DNA from: an uncultured Eubacteriales bacterium
Lineage (GTDB): Bacteria > Bacillota > Clostridia > Oscillospirales > Acutalibacteraceae
Direction: 5' to 3'
Assembly (NCBI GenBank): GCA_900315195.1
Contig: OMYD01000011.1
Span: 1 to 33,984 of the forward strand
Length of the DNA: 33,984 nt
The notes under the pieces were generated by a model that saw nothing but the letters and a program-made list of their open reading frames with translations, ran no database searches and was not told the origin of the DNA. Shown piece by piece: positions 22,784 to 31,003 of the stretch. Within the stretch, counting starts at the first letter, position 1; each line of letters begins with the position of its first letter. A program made the translations under genes and the position numbers.

Positions 22784-25657
22784 ATGGCAAACTTTTTAAA
22801 AGCAATGTTTGGCAACTACAGCAAGCGTGAGGTCAAGCGCGTTCAGCCCAAGGCTAACAAGGTTCTTGAGCTGGAGGAAAAATACGCCGCTATGTCCGAA
22901 AGCGAGCTGAAAAACCAGACCGCTATTCTCAAGGAGCGTCTCGCCAACGGCGAAACCACCGACGATATTTTGCCCGACGCATTTGCCGTATGCCGCGAGG
23001 CGAGCTGGCGTGTGCTTGGCATGAAGCACTTCCCCGTACAGGTTATCGGCGGTATTGTGCTTCACCAGGGCAGAATCGCCGAAATGAAAACAGGTGAAGG
23101 TAAAACCCTTGTGGCTACCCTGCCCGCGTATCTTAACGCGCTTACCGGCAACGGCGTTCATATCGTAACCGTCAACGACTATCTTGCCCGCCGTGACTCC
23201 GAGTGGATGGGCAAGCTGTATAAATACCTCGGCCTGACTGTAGGTCTTATCGTTCACGACCTCGACAACGACGGAAGAAAGGCCGCTTACAACGCCGACA
23301 TCACCTACGGCACAAACAACGAGCTCGGCTTTGACTACCTGCGCGACAACATGGTTGTTTACAAGGAGAACAAGGTTCAGCGCGGCCATGCCTTCGCTAT
23401 TGTCGACGAGGTCGACTCGATCCTCATAGACGAGGCGCGTACCCCTCTTATCATTTCAGGTCAGGGCGACAAGTCCACCGACCTCTATGAGCGCGCCGAC
23501 AAGCTCGCCAAAACCCTTAAACTTGAGCGCTTTACCGAAATCGACTCAAAAGAGGACATGGACGAGTACTACGCCGAAAACAACATCGATTATGTTGTTG
23601 ACGAAAAGCAGAAAACCGCCACTCTTACCCAGCTCGGCGTTAAGAAGGCGGAGGAATACTTCAATATTGAAAACCTTACCGACCCCGAAAACCTGACGAT
23701 TCAGCACCATGTAAACCAGGCTATCAAGGCTAACGGCGTTATGAAGCTGGATGTTGACTATGTTGTAAAAGACGGCGAGGTCATCATCGTCGACGAGTTT
23801 ACAGGCCGTCTGATGTACGGCAGACGCTTTAACGAAGGTCTGCACCAGGCTATTGAGGCTAAAGAGGGCGTTAAGGTTCAGTCCGAGAGCAAAACCCTTG
23901 CTACAATCACCTTCCAGAACTACTTCCGTCTGTACAAGAAGCTGTCGGGTATGACAGGTACAGGCCAGACAGAGTCCGAGGAGTTCCAGGAAATCTATAA
24001 GCTCGACGTTGTTGAGATCCCCACCAACAAGCCCGTTATCCGTGAGGATTTGCGCGACGCGGTATTCAAGACCGAAAACGGCAAGTTCAACGCGGTTATC
24101 GATCAGATCGTTGAAGTGCACGAAAAAGGCCAGCCCGTACTGGTAGGTACAATTTCAATCGAAAAGTCCGAGCTGCTCTCAAAAATGCTCAAGCGCCGCG
24201 GAATCAAGCACAACGTGCTCAACGCAAAGCAGCATGACAAGGAAGCGGAAATCATCGCCCAGGCAGGTAAGTTCGGCGCTGTAACAATTGCTACAAACAT
24301 GGCGGGCCGCGGTACCGATATTATCCTCGGCGGTAACGCCGAGTACATGGCCAAGTCCTCAATGCGCAAGCAGGGCTATCCCGAGGAGCTTATCGAGGAA
24401 GCTACGGGCTACGCCGAGACCGACAACGAGGAAATTCTTGAAGCCAGAAAGACCTTCCAAGAGCTCAACGAGAAGTATAAAGAGGAAATCAAGGACGAGG
24501 CAGACAAGGTTCGTGAAGCGGGCGGACTTATGATTATCGGCACCGAGCGCCACGAGTCGCGCCGAATCGACAACCAGCTTCGCGGACGTTCCGGACGTCA
24601 GGGCGACCCGGGTGTGAGCCGCTTCTTCCTCTCAACCGAGGACGACCTTATGCGCCTGTTCGGCGGCGACAGAATGCGCGCCATGATGGAGCGCATGAGG
24701 GTTGACGAGAATACTCCCATCGAGAACAAAATGCTCACCAATATCATAGAAAGCTCGCAGGAAAAGGTTGAAATGCGCAACTTCGGTATTCGTAAGGACG
24801 TACTGCAGTACGACGACGTTCTCAACCGCCAGCGCGAGATTATCTACGGTCAGCGCGACCAGGTTCTCGACGGCGAGGATCTGCACGAGACCGTGCTGAA
24901 AATGCTTAACGACACCATCGATACCTCGATTTCCCACTATCTGCCCGAAGGCCCCAAGGAGAACTGGAACTACCAGAGTCTTGTTGAGTACTACAGGGGA
25001 TGGATTATCACCGACGAGGCAAAATATAAGCTCGACGAGGACGACCTTGCTGATATGGAAGCCGACGAAATCGGTCAGATGATCAAGGACGACGCCCTCG
25101 CAATCTTCAAGGAGAACGAGGAGCTGCTGCCCCCCGAGACTATCCGCGAGATGGAGCGCGTTTATCTGCTCAAGAGCGTTGACACACACTGGATGGATCA
25201 TATCGACGCCATGGATCAGCTGAAAGCGGGAATCCGCCTGCGCTCTTACGGTCAGCACGACCCCGTTGTTGAGTACCGTCTTGAGGGCTTCGACATGTTC
25301 GACGAGATGATTGAGAACATCCGCGAGGACACAATCAAGCTGATGCTCATTATGCCCAAGCGCGTTTATGAAATTCAGAAGCGCCAGGAGGCTATTGAGG
25401 CCGCCAGAAAGGCAGCCGAGGCCGCAGCCGCGGCAGCGCATCAGGTGATGCTCAATAAGGAAGAAGAAAAAGAGCAGCCCAGCGCCGTTCAGGCAGCGCT
25501 CAAGCGCGAGCAGGTCGCTAAGCCCGTCCAGACATCGGGCGACGGCACCGACACAGCAAACAAAACCGTGCGCAAAGGCAAAAAAGTCGGCAGAAACGAT
25601 CCCTGCCCCTGCGGAAGCGGCAAAAAATATAAAAAATGCTGCGGCAGAGACGCATAA
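22784..25657 (+). CDS. secA: Preprotein translocase ATPase SecA
   Basis: Motor ATPase of the Sec translocon. The 957-residue protein has Walker A MKTGEGKT (101-108), Walker B/DEAD-like [16 protein letters not shown] near 210, the preprotein cross-linking region, the second nucleotide-binding fold with [11 protein letters not shown] and [25 protein letters not shown] written as [10 protein letters not shown], and a C-terminal zinc finger (C941, C943, C952, C953 in [13 protein letters not shown]) that contacts SecB or the ribosome. It is longer than B. subtilis SecA (841), mainly in the helical regions and an Ala/Glu-rich linker before the zinc finger. Codon choice looks more biased to C-ending codons than in neighbours, in keeping with high expression. 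AAAGGAAA precedes the ATG; transcription may come from the PBP operon reading through repeat B. Confidence 0.98.
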   Translation: MANFLKAMFGNYSKREVKRVQPKANKVLELEEKYAAMSESELKNQTAILKERLANGETTDDILPDAFAVCREASWRVLGMKHFPVQVIGGIVLHQGRIAEMKTGEGKTLVATLPAYLNALTGNGVHIVTVNDYLARRDSEWMGKLYKYLGLTVGLIVHDLDNDGRKAAYNADITYGTNNELGFDYLRDNMVVYKENKVQRGHAFAIVDEVDSILIDEARTPLIISGQGDKSTDLYERADKLAKTLKLERFTEIDSKEDMDEYYAENNIDYVVDEKQKTATLTQLGVKKAEEYFNIENLTDPENLTIQHHVNQAIKANGVMKLDVDYVVKDGEVIIVDEFTGRLMYGRRFNEGLHQAIEAKEGVKVQSESKTLATITFQNYFRLYKKLSGMTGTGQTESEEFQEIYKLDVVEIPTNKPVIREDLRDAVFKTENGKFNAVIDQIVEVHEKGQPVLVGTISIEKSELLSKMLKRRGIKHNVLNAKQHDKEAEIIAQAGKFGAVTIATNMAGRGTDIILGGNAEYMAKSSMRKQGYPEELIEEATGYAETDNEEILEARKTFQELNEKYKEEIKDEADKVREAGGLMIIGTERHESRRIDNQLRGRSGRQGDPGVSRFFLSTEDDLMRLFGGDRMRAMMERMRVDENTPIENKMLTNIIESSQEKVEMRNFGIRKDVLQYDDVLNRQREIIYGQRDQVLDGEDLHETVLKMLNDTIDTSISHYLPEGPKENWNYQSLVEYYRGWIITDEAKYKLDEDDLADMEADEIGQMIKDDALAIFKENEELLPPETIREMERVYLLKSVDTHWMDHIDAMDQLKAGIRLRSYGQHDPVVEYRLEGFDMFDEMIENIREDTIKLMLIMPKRVYEIQKRQEAIEAARKAAEAAAAAAHQVMLNKEEEKEQPSAVQAALKREQVAKPVQTSGDGTDTANKTVRKGKKVGRNDPCPCGSGKKYKKCCGRDA

Positions 25658-25671
25658 TTTAAAACTATCCC

Positions 25672-25704
25672 AAAAGCCCCTTCTGTTCTGAAAGGGGCTT
25701 TTTT
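25672..25704 (+). terminator. Rho-independent terminator of secA
   Basis: AAAAGCCCCTT/AAGGGGCTTTT stem of 11 pairs, nine-base loop, run of six T, 14 bp after the stop codon. Confidence 0.92.
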
Positions 25705-25784
25705 AGTGGTTAGTGTTTTGTTTGTTGGAACGCGCTTTAACGTAAAACATAGGGAGATGGATTGTTATTACAAATAACAGCGGA

Positions 25785-26120
25785 ATGTATGACAGAATAT
25801 ACCGCGCAGTGCAAATGATACCCAAAGGCAGGGTAGCGACCTACGGTCAGGTCGCGGCGATGGCAGTCGGCTGAGCCGACGGACAGGACGCGAATCAAAC
25901 GTTTGTTATTACCAAAACTTCCCAACCCGCGAGTTAAAATGCGCCGTTATACTGAGCTTACCTAAAAAACCGACTTTTCCAAAGGCGCGCCGGATGGAAC
26001 GTCACGTTCCCGGGCTTTGCTTTCGGAGGAAAAAATGAGCAGCGGAGACTGCTTGAAAAAGAGGGCGTAGAGGTTGTTGACAACCGCGTTGACCTGAAAA
26101 AGTATCAGTTCAGAGGATGA
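25785..26120 (+). pseudogene. Alkyltransferase-like (MGMT-family) gene disrupted by repeat copy C
   Basis: The 5' fragment from the ATG at 25785 reads MYDRIYRAVQMIPKGRVATY and continues GQVAAMA, the N-terminal wing of MGMT-family alkyltransferase-like proteins, and then hits a TGA (25872-25874) inside the repeat. After the repeat, in the same frame, 26013-26120 reads GFAFGGKNEQRRLLEKEGVE and ends DLKKYQFRG-stop, the family's C-terminus. About 35 central residues, which would include the PCHR (or PWHR) alkyl-acceptor-site motif, are missing and replaced by the 145-bp repeat. Intact relatives are about 100 residues. The 5' end lacks a clear ribosome binding site, so the original start is uncertain. 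Loss of function is essentially certain if no second copy compensates. Confidence 0.85.
25866..26010 (+). repeat. 145-bp palindrome-ended repeat, copy C
   Basis: Exactly 145 bp, from GTCGGC-TGA-GCCGAC (25866-25880) to GGAACGT-C-ACGTTCC (25996-26010). It is nearly identical to copy A in the first 35 bases and through GCGCCGTTATACTGAGCTT, and contains GGCGCGCCGGATGG. Because it sits inside a recognisable gene, its two edges are defined by coding sequence rather than by alignment alone. No target-site duplication is visible. Confidence 0.9.
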
Positions 26121-26178
26121 CATTAGATTACAAATCGATTAACAAATCCCCGCCACGTCTTACATCTTGTTAATAAAG

Positions 26179-26207
26179 TTGCATTTCCCCACAAAATGTG
26201 GTATAAT
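26179..26207 (+). promoter_or_regulatory. Sigma-A promoter of the Cof-type HAD gene with an inverted repeat in the spacer
   Basis: -35 TTGCAT (26179-26184), 17-bp spacer, extended -10 TGG-TATAAT (26202-26207). The spacer holds CCACA-AAA-TGTGG (26189-26201), a perfect 5-bp inverted repeat positioned where a repressor would block RNA polymerase. Confidence 0.75.
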
Positions 26208-26287
26208 ATACGCGATTGATGTGTAATGCTTTTGCAAACCTTATCCGCCGAAGTTTATCCGGACGAATATGTATTTGGAGAGATAAT

Positions 26288-27097
26288 ATGGATTACAAAT
26301 TAATCGCACTTGACATTGACGGCACGCTTACCAACTCAAGAAAAGAGATTACACCGCGCACGCGTTACGCGCTGCTTGAGGCGCAGGCTCAGGGCAAGAA
26401 GATCATTCTCGCCTCGGGCAGACACCCGATCGGGGTGTATCCTATTGCGCGCGACCTCAGACTGGACTTGAACGGCGGCTATATAATGTCCTTTAACGGG
26501 GGCAAAATAATTGAATGCGCCACCAACCGCACAATAGTCACAAAGCTTTTTCCGCGTGAGTATCTCGCCGACATAGTAAGTGTGCTCAAGGATTCCAACA
26601 TCACGGTTATTACCTGGGACGACAGGCGCATTTACGCCGACAGTAAGCGCAATGACTATACCGACGTCGAGCAGGATGTGCTGAAAACAGAGATGGTTGT
26701 GGTGGACGATTTTGTGTCTGAAATCAAGTTCGATATAAATAAGATTCTGCTGGCGGGCGAGCCTGACGAGCTTGACGAGTATCAAAAAATCCTCGCAAAG
26801 CGTTACGACGGTTTGCTTGAGGTTTATAAAAGCGCGCCGTATTTTCTGGAGCTTATGCCGCTTGGCGTTTCAAAGGGCTCGATGCTGCCCCTGCTTCTTG
26901 ACAAACTGGGGGTAAAGCGCGACGAGCTTATTGCCTTCGGCGACGAGTACAATGACATGACCATGATCGGTTATGCGGGTATGGGTGTCGCAATGGCAAA
27001 CGGCGAGCTCGAGGTGCAGAAAATCGCCAATTACGTCTGCCCATCCAACGACGAGGACGGAGTTGCCGACACTCTGCAAAAGTTTGTTTTGAAATAA
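26288..27097 (+). CDS. Cof-type HAD-IIB family hydrolase
   Basis: A 269-residue HAD phosphatase with motif I ALDIDGTLTNSRKEI (nucleophile D9), motif II ILASGRHP, then SFNGGKI, the lysine motif GVSKGSMLPLLL and motif IV FGDEYNDMTMI. This layout is typical of YidA/Cof sugar-phosphate phosphatases; the substrate is unknown. The start is the ATG at 26288, with GGAGAG 5 bases before it; a longer frame from 26216 would begin at the transcription start of the promoter and adds a tail unlike the family. It is monocistronic, with its own promoter and terminator. It is a second HAD-IIB protein besides the one at 7954-8781. Confidence 0.9.
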   Translation: MDYKLIALDIDGTLTNSRKEITPRTRYALLEAQAQGKKIILASGRHPIGVYPIARDLRLDLNGGYIMSFNGGKIIECATNRTIVTKLFPREYLADIVSVLKDSNITVITWDDRRIYADSKRNDYTDVEQDVLKTEMVVVDDFVSEIKFDINKILLAGEPDELDEYQKILAKRYDGLLEVYKSAPYFLELMPLGVSKGSMLPLLLDKLGVKRDELIAFGDEYNDMTMIGYAGMGVAMANGELEVQKIANYVCPSNDEDGVADTLQKFVLK

Positions 27098-27125
27098 CGG
27101 GGCGTATATCGCTCCGTTTTGTTTT
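27097..27125 (+). terminator. Rho-independent terminator of the HAD gene
   Basis: ACGGGGCG/CGCTCCGT stem (one G-T pair) with TATAT loop and TTTTGTTTT tail, beginning at the stop codon. Confidence 0.82.
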
Positions 27126-27210
27126 GCCATGATTTTTTACTGTGCAATACGCACACCTTAATTATGCAGTATTGCCTTAACATTCGTAAATATTTGCATA
27201 TTTCAAAAAG

Positions 27211-27239
27211 TTGCCTTTTCTTAAAAAGTATGGTATAAT
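27211..27239 (+). promoter_or_regulatory. Sigma-A promoter of the citrate synthase gene
   Basis: -35 TTGCCT (27211-27216), 17-bp spacer, extended -10 TGG-TATAAT (27234-27239). Confidence 0.8.
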
Positions 27240-27288
27240 ATATAGTCTGAGAAAATATGATTAAGTAGAATGGAGAGGAAGTGATTAC

Positions 27289-28659
27289 ATGACGCACGCT
27301 GAATGGGAGTATTCTGATATTACCCCGGAGATTAACGTTCTTGCCGAAAAGATGTCCGAGAACTCAAAAATCGACATTGATTTGTACAGCAAATACGATG
27401 TAAAAAGAGGTTTGCGTGACATTGACGGAAAGGGTGTTCTGACAGGACTTACCGATATTTCCACTATTAAGCAGAACAAGCTGGTGGACGGAAAGCTGGT
27501 TCCCTGCGACGGCGAGCTTTATTATCGCGGCTACAATGTCAACGATATTGTCAACGGCATTATGAAGGACAACCGCTTTGGCTTTGAGGAGGTTGTTTAT
27601 CTGCTGCTGTTCGGCGAGATGCCTACCGCTGAGGAGCTTAAATCCTTTAAAGAGCTGTTGGTGCGTTACAGAACCCTTCCCCAGAACTTTGTGCGCGACG
27701 TTATTTTAAAGGCGCCCAGCGACGATATGATGAACACTATCGCGCGAAGCGTGCTGACTCTGTTCTGTTACGATAAACACGCTAACGACACCTCGATAAA
27801 CAACGTGCTCAGGCAGTGCATACAGCTGATTTCGGTATTCCCGATGCTTTCGGTTTACGGCTATCACGCCTATAACCACTACCTGCGCGACAAGAGCCTT
27901 TATATCCACTACGCCGAGCCCACCATGTCAACCGCGGAGGTTATTCTTTCGCTGCTGCGCCCCGACCGCAAGTACACCGAGCTTGAGGCTAAGGTTCTGG
28001 ACATGGCGCTGATTCTGCATATGGAGCACGGCGGCGGCAACAACTCCACCTTTACGACCCACGTTGTAACTTCGTCGGGCACCGATACATACTCGGCGGT
28101 TTCCGCTGCTCTGGCATCACTTAAAGGCCCGAAGCACGGCGGCGCGAACGTCAAGGTCTTTGAAATGTTTGAGGATTTAAAGAAAAACGTCACCGACCGC
28201 AAGGACGACGACGCTATTACAGATTATCTTGAAAAGCTGCTCGATAAAAAGGCTTTTGATAAAAAAGGCCTTATCTACGGCATGGGACATGCGGTATATA
28301 CAATAAGCGACCCGCGTCAGAAAATTCTCAAGGGCGCTGTTCAGACGCTCGCGCATGTTGAGGGATATTCCGACGACTTTGATTTATATGAGCGCGTTGA
28401 GCGTTTAGCGCCTCTCGTTATCGGCAAAAAGCGGAGAATCTACAAGGGCGTAGCCTCAAATGTAGACTTCTACAGCGGCTTGCTTTACAGTATGCTTGAT
28501 ATTCCCTGCGAGCTTTACACACCGCTGTTTGCTACGGCGCGTATCGCGGGATGGAGCGCTCACCGCATGGAAGAGCTTATTAACGCGGGCAAGATTATCC
28601 GCCCGGCGTACATGAGCATTTCTACGGAAAAGAATTATACACCGCTTGCGGAAAGATAA
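27289..28659 (+). CDS. gltA: Citrate synthase
   Basis: Condenses acetyl-CoA and oxaloacetate to citrate, here probably feeding the oxidative branch toward 2-oxoglutarate and glutamate, as is usual in anaerobes with a partial TCA cycle. The 456-residue protein carries the citrate synthase catalytic triad regions: HMEHGGGNNSTF (first His), GMGHAVYTISDPR (second His) and ASNVDFYSGLL (Asp), with GPKHGGAN as the substrate-loop signature. It has about 50 extra N-terminal residues compared with short bacterial enzymes, as in other clostridial members. A GAGAGGAAG ribosome binding site precedes the ATG. No aconitase or isocitrate dehydrogenase is adjacent. A weak terminator follows, so the DUF1275 gene may be partly co-transcribed. 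Confidence 0.95.
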   Translation: MTHAEWEYSDITPEINVLAEKMSENSKIDIDLYSKYDVKRGLRDIDGKGVLTGLTDISTIKQNKLVDGKLVPCDGELYYRGYNVNDIVNGIMKDNRFGFEEVVYLLLFGEMPTAEELKSFKELLVRYRTLPQNFVRDVILKAPSDDMMNTIARSVLTLFCYDKHANDTSINNVLRQCIQLISVFPMLSVYGYHAYNHYLRDKSLYIHYAEPTMSTAEVILSLLRPDRKYTELEAKVLDMALILHMEHGGGNNSTFTTHVVTSSGTDTYSAVSAALASLKGPKHGGANVKVFEMFEDLKKNVTDRKDDDAITDYLEKLLDKKAFDKKGLIYGMGHAVYTISDPRQKILKGAVQTLAHVEGYSDDFDLYERVERLAPLVIGKKRRIYKGVASNVDFYSGLLYSMLDIPCELYTPLFATARIAGWSAHRMEELINAGKIIRPAYMSISTEKNYTPLAER

Positions 28660-28687
28660 GCGGCGTGACTAACCCCAATACATAATT

Positions 28688-28713
28688 AAAGGCGGCCTCA
28701 GGGGTCGCCTTTG
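28688..28713 (+). terminator. Weak terminator-like hairpin after gltA
   Basis: AAAGGCGGCC/GGTCGCCTTT stem of ten pairs (one G-T) with a TCAGG loop, but only TTTG follows, so read-through into the next gene is likely. Confidence 0.55.
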
Positions 28714-28754
28714 CTGTATCAGACAGAATTCGGGACAGATAAGGAATGTTAAAA

Positions 28755-29432
28755 ATGAAAAAGATAATTCAGCGGCAAAAGCTTGTCCACTACTCCGCCT
28801 CGCTGATAGGCGGATTTTTGGCAGGGTACACCGTCTTTAATCACATGGAGATTTTGGGAAACGCCCAGACGGGCAACCTTATCAGAATGATGCTCGACCT
28901 GTGCCGCGGGAACCTGACATTTATATGGTTTATGGTGCTCAGCTTTTTGATTTACTGCGGCGGAAATGTGTTTTATGTGCTTGTCAGACGCAAGGTGAAA
29001 ATCAGCATGAAAATTGTCAGCCTGATCTGCACCTCGGCGGCGGTTATCGCTGTGGGGGCGATCCCCTATGTGCGCAACGACTATGTGGCGTGTTACCCGA
29101 TTATTTTCGTCGCGCCCATTCAGTGGAACGCATTTAAAATCGCCGCGGGAAACTCAAGCTCAACTATATTTTCGTCGAATAACGTGCGTCAGGCGTCGAT
29201 GCTTACGACAAATTACATTCTGTCCCGCGACAAGGCGACGGGCGCAAAGGCGCGCTTTTATTGGCTGACGCTCTTGTCGTTTAATTCGGGCGTTGCAATG
29301 GCAGGCTTGCTTAGTATGTGGCTCGGTGTTTTCAGTATTTGGTTCTGCTTTGTGCCGATCGGAATTACGGTTGTAAACTATTATTTTTACATGAGCGAGA
29401 AGCTGCGCGTAGCGGCGCTCGTGAATGCATGA
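28755..29432 (+). CDS. DUF1275 (YoaK-like) membrane protein
   Basis: A 225-residue polytopic membrane protein with about six hydrophobic segments. The family signature GFLAGYTVFNHMEILGNAQTGN is visible near residues 19-40; I quote only its landmarks GNAQTGN and SSSTIFSSNNVRQ. The function of this family is unknown; transport roles have been proposed. The start is taken at the ATG at 28755 because AAGGA ends 9 bases before it; the ATG at 28746 directly abuts that site. No promoter was found, and it may rely on read-through from gltA. It converges with the CpXC gene. Confidence 0.85.
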   Translation: MKKIIQRQKLVHYSASLIGGFLAGYTVFNHMEILGNAQTGNLIRMMLDLCRGNLTFIWFMVLSFLIYCGGNVFYVLVRRKVKISMKIVSLICTSAAVIAVGAIPYVRNDYVACYPIIFVAPIQWNAFKIAAGNSSSTIFSSNNVRQASMLTTNYILSRDKATGAKARFYWLTLLSFNSGVAMAGLLSMWLGVFSIWFCFVPIGITVVNYYFYMSEKLRVAALVNA

Positions 29433-29461
29433 CGAGGGATTGACAGTTGGATTACTGATCC

Positions 29462-29487
29462 AAAAAGCCTCCTTTATGAAAGGAGCC
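29462..29487 (-). terminator. Terminator of the CpXC gene at a convergent junction
   Basis: On the minus strand GGCTCCTTT-CAT-AAAGGAGGC (one internal mismatch) is followed by TTTTT. Its 17-base core is identical to that at 13088-13104. On the plus strand it lacks a T-run but could act as a hairpin for the DUF1275 transcript. Confidence 0.75.
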
Positions 29488-29511
29488 TGTTGCGCGCCGC
29501 TAACCGCTAAA

Positions 29512-30210
29512 TCATTCCTTCAGTTTGTTCAGTTTTTCGATTTGCTTTGCTCGCTTATAGCGGTAGAGGATGTTTTCCGCCCACTCGCGGTCGATTTTTA
29601 TAAAGCCCTTCAGCTTTTTGTCCTTTACGGCGAAGTTCTCGATAATGTCCTTTGACTTGCCGTAGATTTCCAGCCTTGCGGTCTGGACGTAAGGCGTTCT
29701 GTCTTCGCCCGTAAAGTAAGTAAAGCCCATTGTGTTGCTCTCGCGGTCATACATCGACAGGTAGCCCTCATTTACAGAAACGCCGCCGAGCTTTTTTGAA
29801 ACGGTCTGGCTTATGGCGACCTTTGTAAGCTCAACAGCCATGTCGTCAAGACGGGACTCAAAAATAAAAATCTTCTCCTTAAATGAGTTGAAATCGGAGA
29901 CAACGCGCTTGCTTATGTTGCGAAGGTTGCTGTATTTGTCCTCAAGCTCTTTGTCACAGAGCTGAAAACGGTCGATTTTAGGAATAAGATAAACCATAAA
30001 GCGGTTTTTCATATCATTGTAAAGAATCGGGTATGTCAGACGGGCGTTGTATTTGCAAGACGGACATGTCCACGCGAAAAGCGAGCCGTCAAGCACGCGT
30101 TCACGGTATTTTTTATTTTTAACAACGTTTACGCTTGTGTAAATTTCCGCTTTGCCCAGGTTGCCGCACATGGGGCAAACGACAGCTTTGTTGGTCTTGT
30201 TTTCAGACAT
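29512..30210 (-). CDS. CpXC-domain protein
   Basis: A 232-residue protein whose first 75 residues form a zinc-ribbon-like CpXC domain: CPMCG at 12-16 and CPSC at 49-52, with the conserved VLDGSLFAWTC and LTYPILYNDMKNRFMVYLIP. The C-terminal 120 residues are charged and predicted alpha/beta; no further motif is recognised. It looks cytoplasmic, with no signal peptide. CpXC proteins are common in Clostridia and of unknown function; nucleic-acid or protein binding through zinc is a guess. AAAGGAG lies before the ATG and a TTGTGA/TATAAT promoter 42 bp upstream. It is divergent from the unknown gene at 30379. Confidence 0.85.
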   Translation of the reverse strand: MSENKTNKAVVCPMCGNLGKAEIYTSVNVVKNKKYRERVLDGSLFAWTCPSCKYNARLTYPILYNDMKNRFMVYLIPKIDRFQLCDKELEDKYSNLRNISKRVVSDFNSFKEKIFIFESRLDDMAVELTKVAISQTVSKKLGGVSVNEGYLSMYDRESNTMGFTYFTGEDRTPYVQTARLEIYGKSKDIIENFAVKDKKLKGFIKIDREWAENILYRYKRAKQIEKLNKLKE

Positions 30211-30251
30211 TGCGGCTCCGCTCCTTTCTGAAAGCGCTTACTTTACTCTAT

Positions 30252-30280
30252 ATTATACCAACCCGACGCAATTTTCACAA
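30252..30280 (-). promoter_or_regulatory. Sigma-A promoter of the CpXC gene
   Basis: Minus strand: -35 TTGTGA (30275-30280), 17-bp spacer, extended -10 TGG-TATAAT (30252-30257). Confidence 0.72.
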
Positions 30281-30298
30281 GTAAATTTTAAAAAAATG

Positions 30299-30327
30299 TT
30301 GATTTTATTCAAAATATCTGTCATAAT
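30299..30327 (+). promoter_or_regulatory. Candidate sigma-A promoter of the 170-residue unknown gene
   Basis: -35 TTGATT (30299-30304), 17-bp spacer, -10 CATAAT (30322-30327), 51 bp before the start codon. Confidence 0.6.
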
Positions 30328-30378
30328 AATAGCGTAAAAAAAATACGTGGCAATAAATCTAAGTCGGAGGTATTGAAT

Positions 30379-30891
30379 ATGGAATTTTTTAATACATTAA
30401 AAAGCGGATTCGGCACAGCGGTTGAATCCATCTCAACCATTGCTATGAATCTGATTGAAAACAAACGCACCGCCGCAAAGCTTAATCGCCTCAGAGATGT
30501 TATGAAGAGCGAGAGCGAGCTTATGAACCGTGCGTATATAGCGCTTGGCAAGGGTTATTACGAGCAAATCAAAAAGGGCGAAAAACCCAACACCGAGCGC
30601 GAGGCTAAGCTTGTTGAGCTTATTGACAACTGCAAGGCCAAGATTGCCAGAGCCAGAGAGTGCTACAGAAAAATTGTAGAGAATCAGAACGCAGACCTGT
30701 TTTCCGCTCCCGCGGAAAAGACGGTTGAGGAGCCGTTTGAGAAGCAGGACGTAGTTGACATCACCGTTGCCTGCTCAAACGAGAGCGACTACGCTTCAAG
30801 CCCCTTTGATAACTGCGGCAAGAAGGACGTTGTAGAGGAAATCGCCGACGAGTTTATCGACGACGAATCCCCGATTGACGAGCTGTTTTAA
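30379..30891 (+). CDS. Conserved-looking small protein of unknown function
   Basis: A 170-residue soluble protein that I do not recognise by name. Residues 1-105 are predicted helical and probably coiled-coil, rich in Lys/Arg/Glu (LNRLRDVMKSESELMNRAYI, then GKGYYEQIKKGEKPN); the last 60 residues are acidic and low in structure, ending DDESPIDELF. There is no membrane segment or signal peptide. The start is the ATG at 30379, 8 bases after GGAGG; the upstream in-frame TTG is too close to that site. It has its own promoter and a hairpin after the stop. The two-part layout, basic helical then acidic tail, could suit a scaffold or nucleic-acid-associated protein, but that is a guess. Confidence 0.8.
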   Translation: MEFFNTLKSGFGTAVESISTIAMNLIENKRTAAKLNRLRDVMKSESELMNRAYIALGKGYYEQIKKGEKPNTEREAKLVELIDNCKAKIARARECYRKIVENQNADLFSAPAEKTVEEPFEKQDVVDITVACSNESDYASSPFDNCGKKDVVEEIADEFIDDESPIDELF

Positions 30892-30904
30892 ATAGTACAA
30901 AAAC

Positions 30905-30946
30905 CGCCGGCTTAAACTCAGTCCGAGTTGAGCCGGCGATTATATT
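30905..30946 (+). terminator. Hairpin terminator of the unknown gene
   Basis: CGCCGGCT/AGCCGGCG stem extended by an inner AACTC/GAGTT part with one bulge; the tail ATTATATTT is only moderately T-rich. Confidence 0.68.
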
Positions 30947-30947
30947 T

Positions 30948-30961
30948 AATGCGGAATTCGG
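30948..30961. repeat. Short dispersed motif TTAATGCGGAATTC
   Basis: Inverted copy of the motif at 8804-8817, here directly after the hairpin of the preceding gene. The rest of the gap 30892-31226 holds repeat copy D and a bidirectional terminator. Confidence 0.4.
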
Positions 30962-31003
30962 AATGCTGAATTGCGCAGCGTTTTATTTCTCGGTGCAGGG
31001 GCG

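Noticed and set aside
25866-26010. Copy C as a self-splicing intron or intein in the alkyltransferase-like gene
   Set aside because: It contains a stop codon and lacks intron catalytic elements; moreover, coding sequence is missing at the junction, so removal would not restore the protein.
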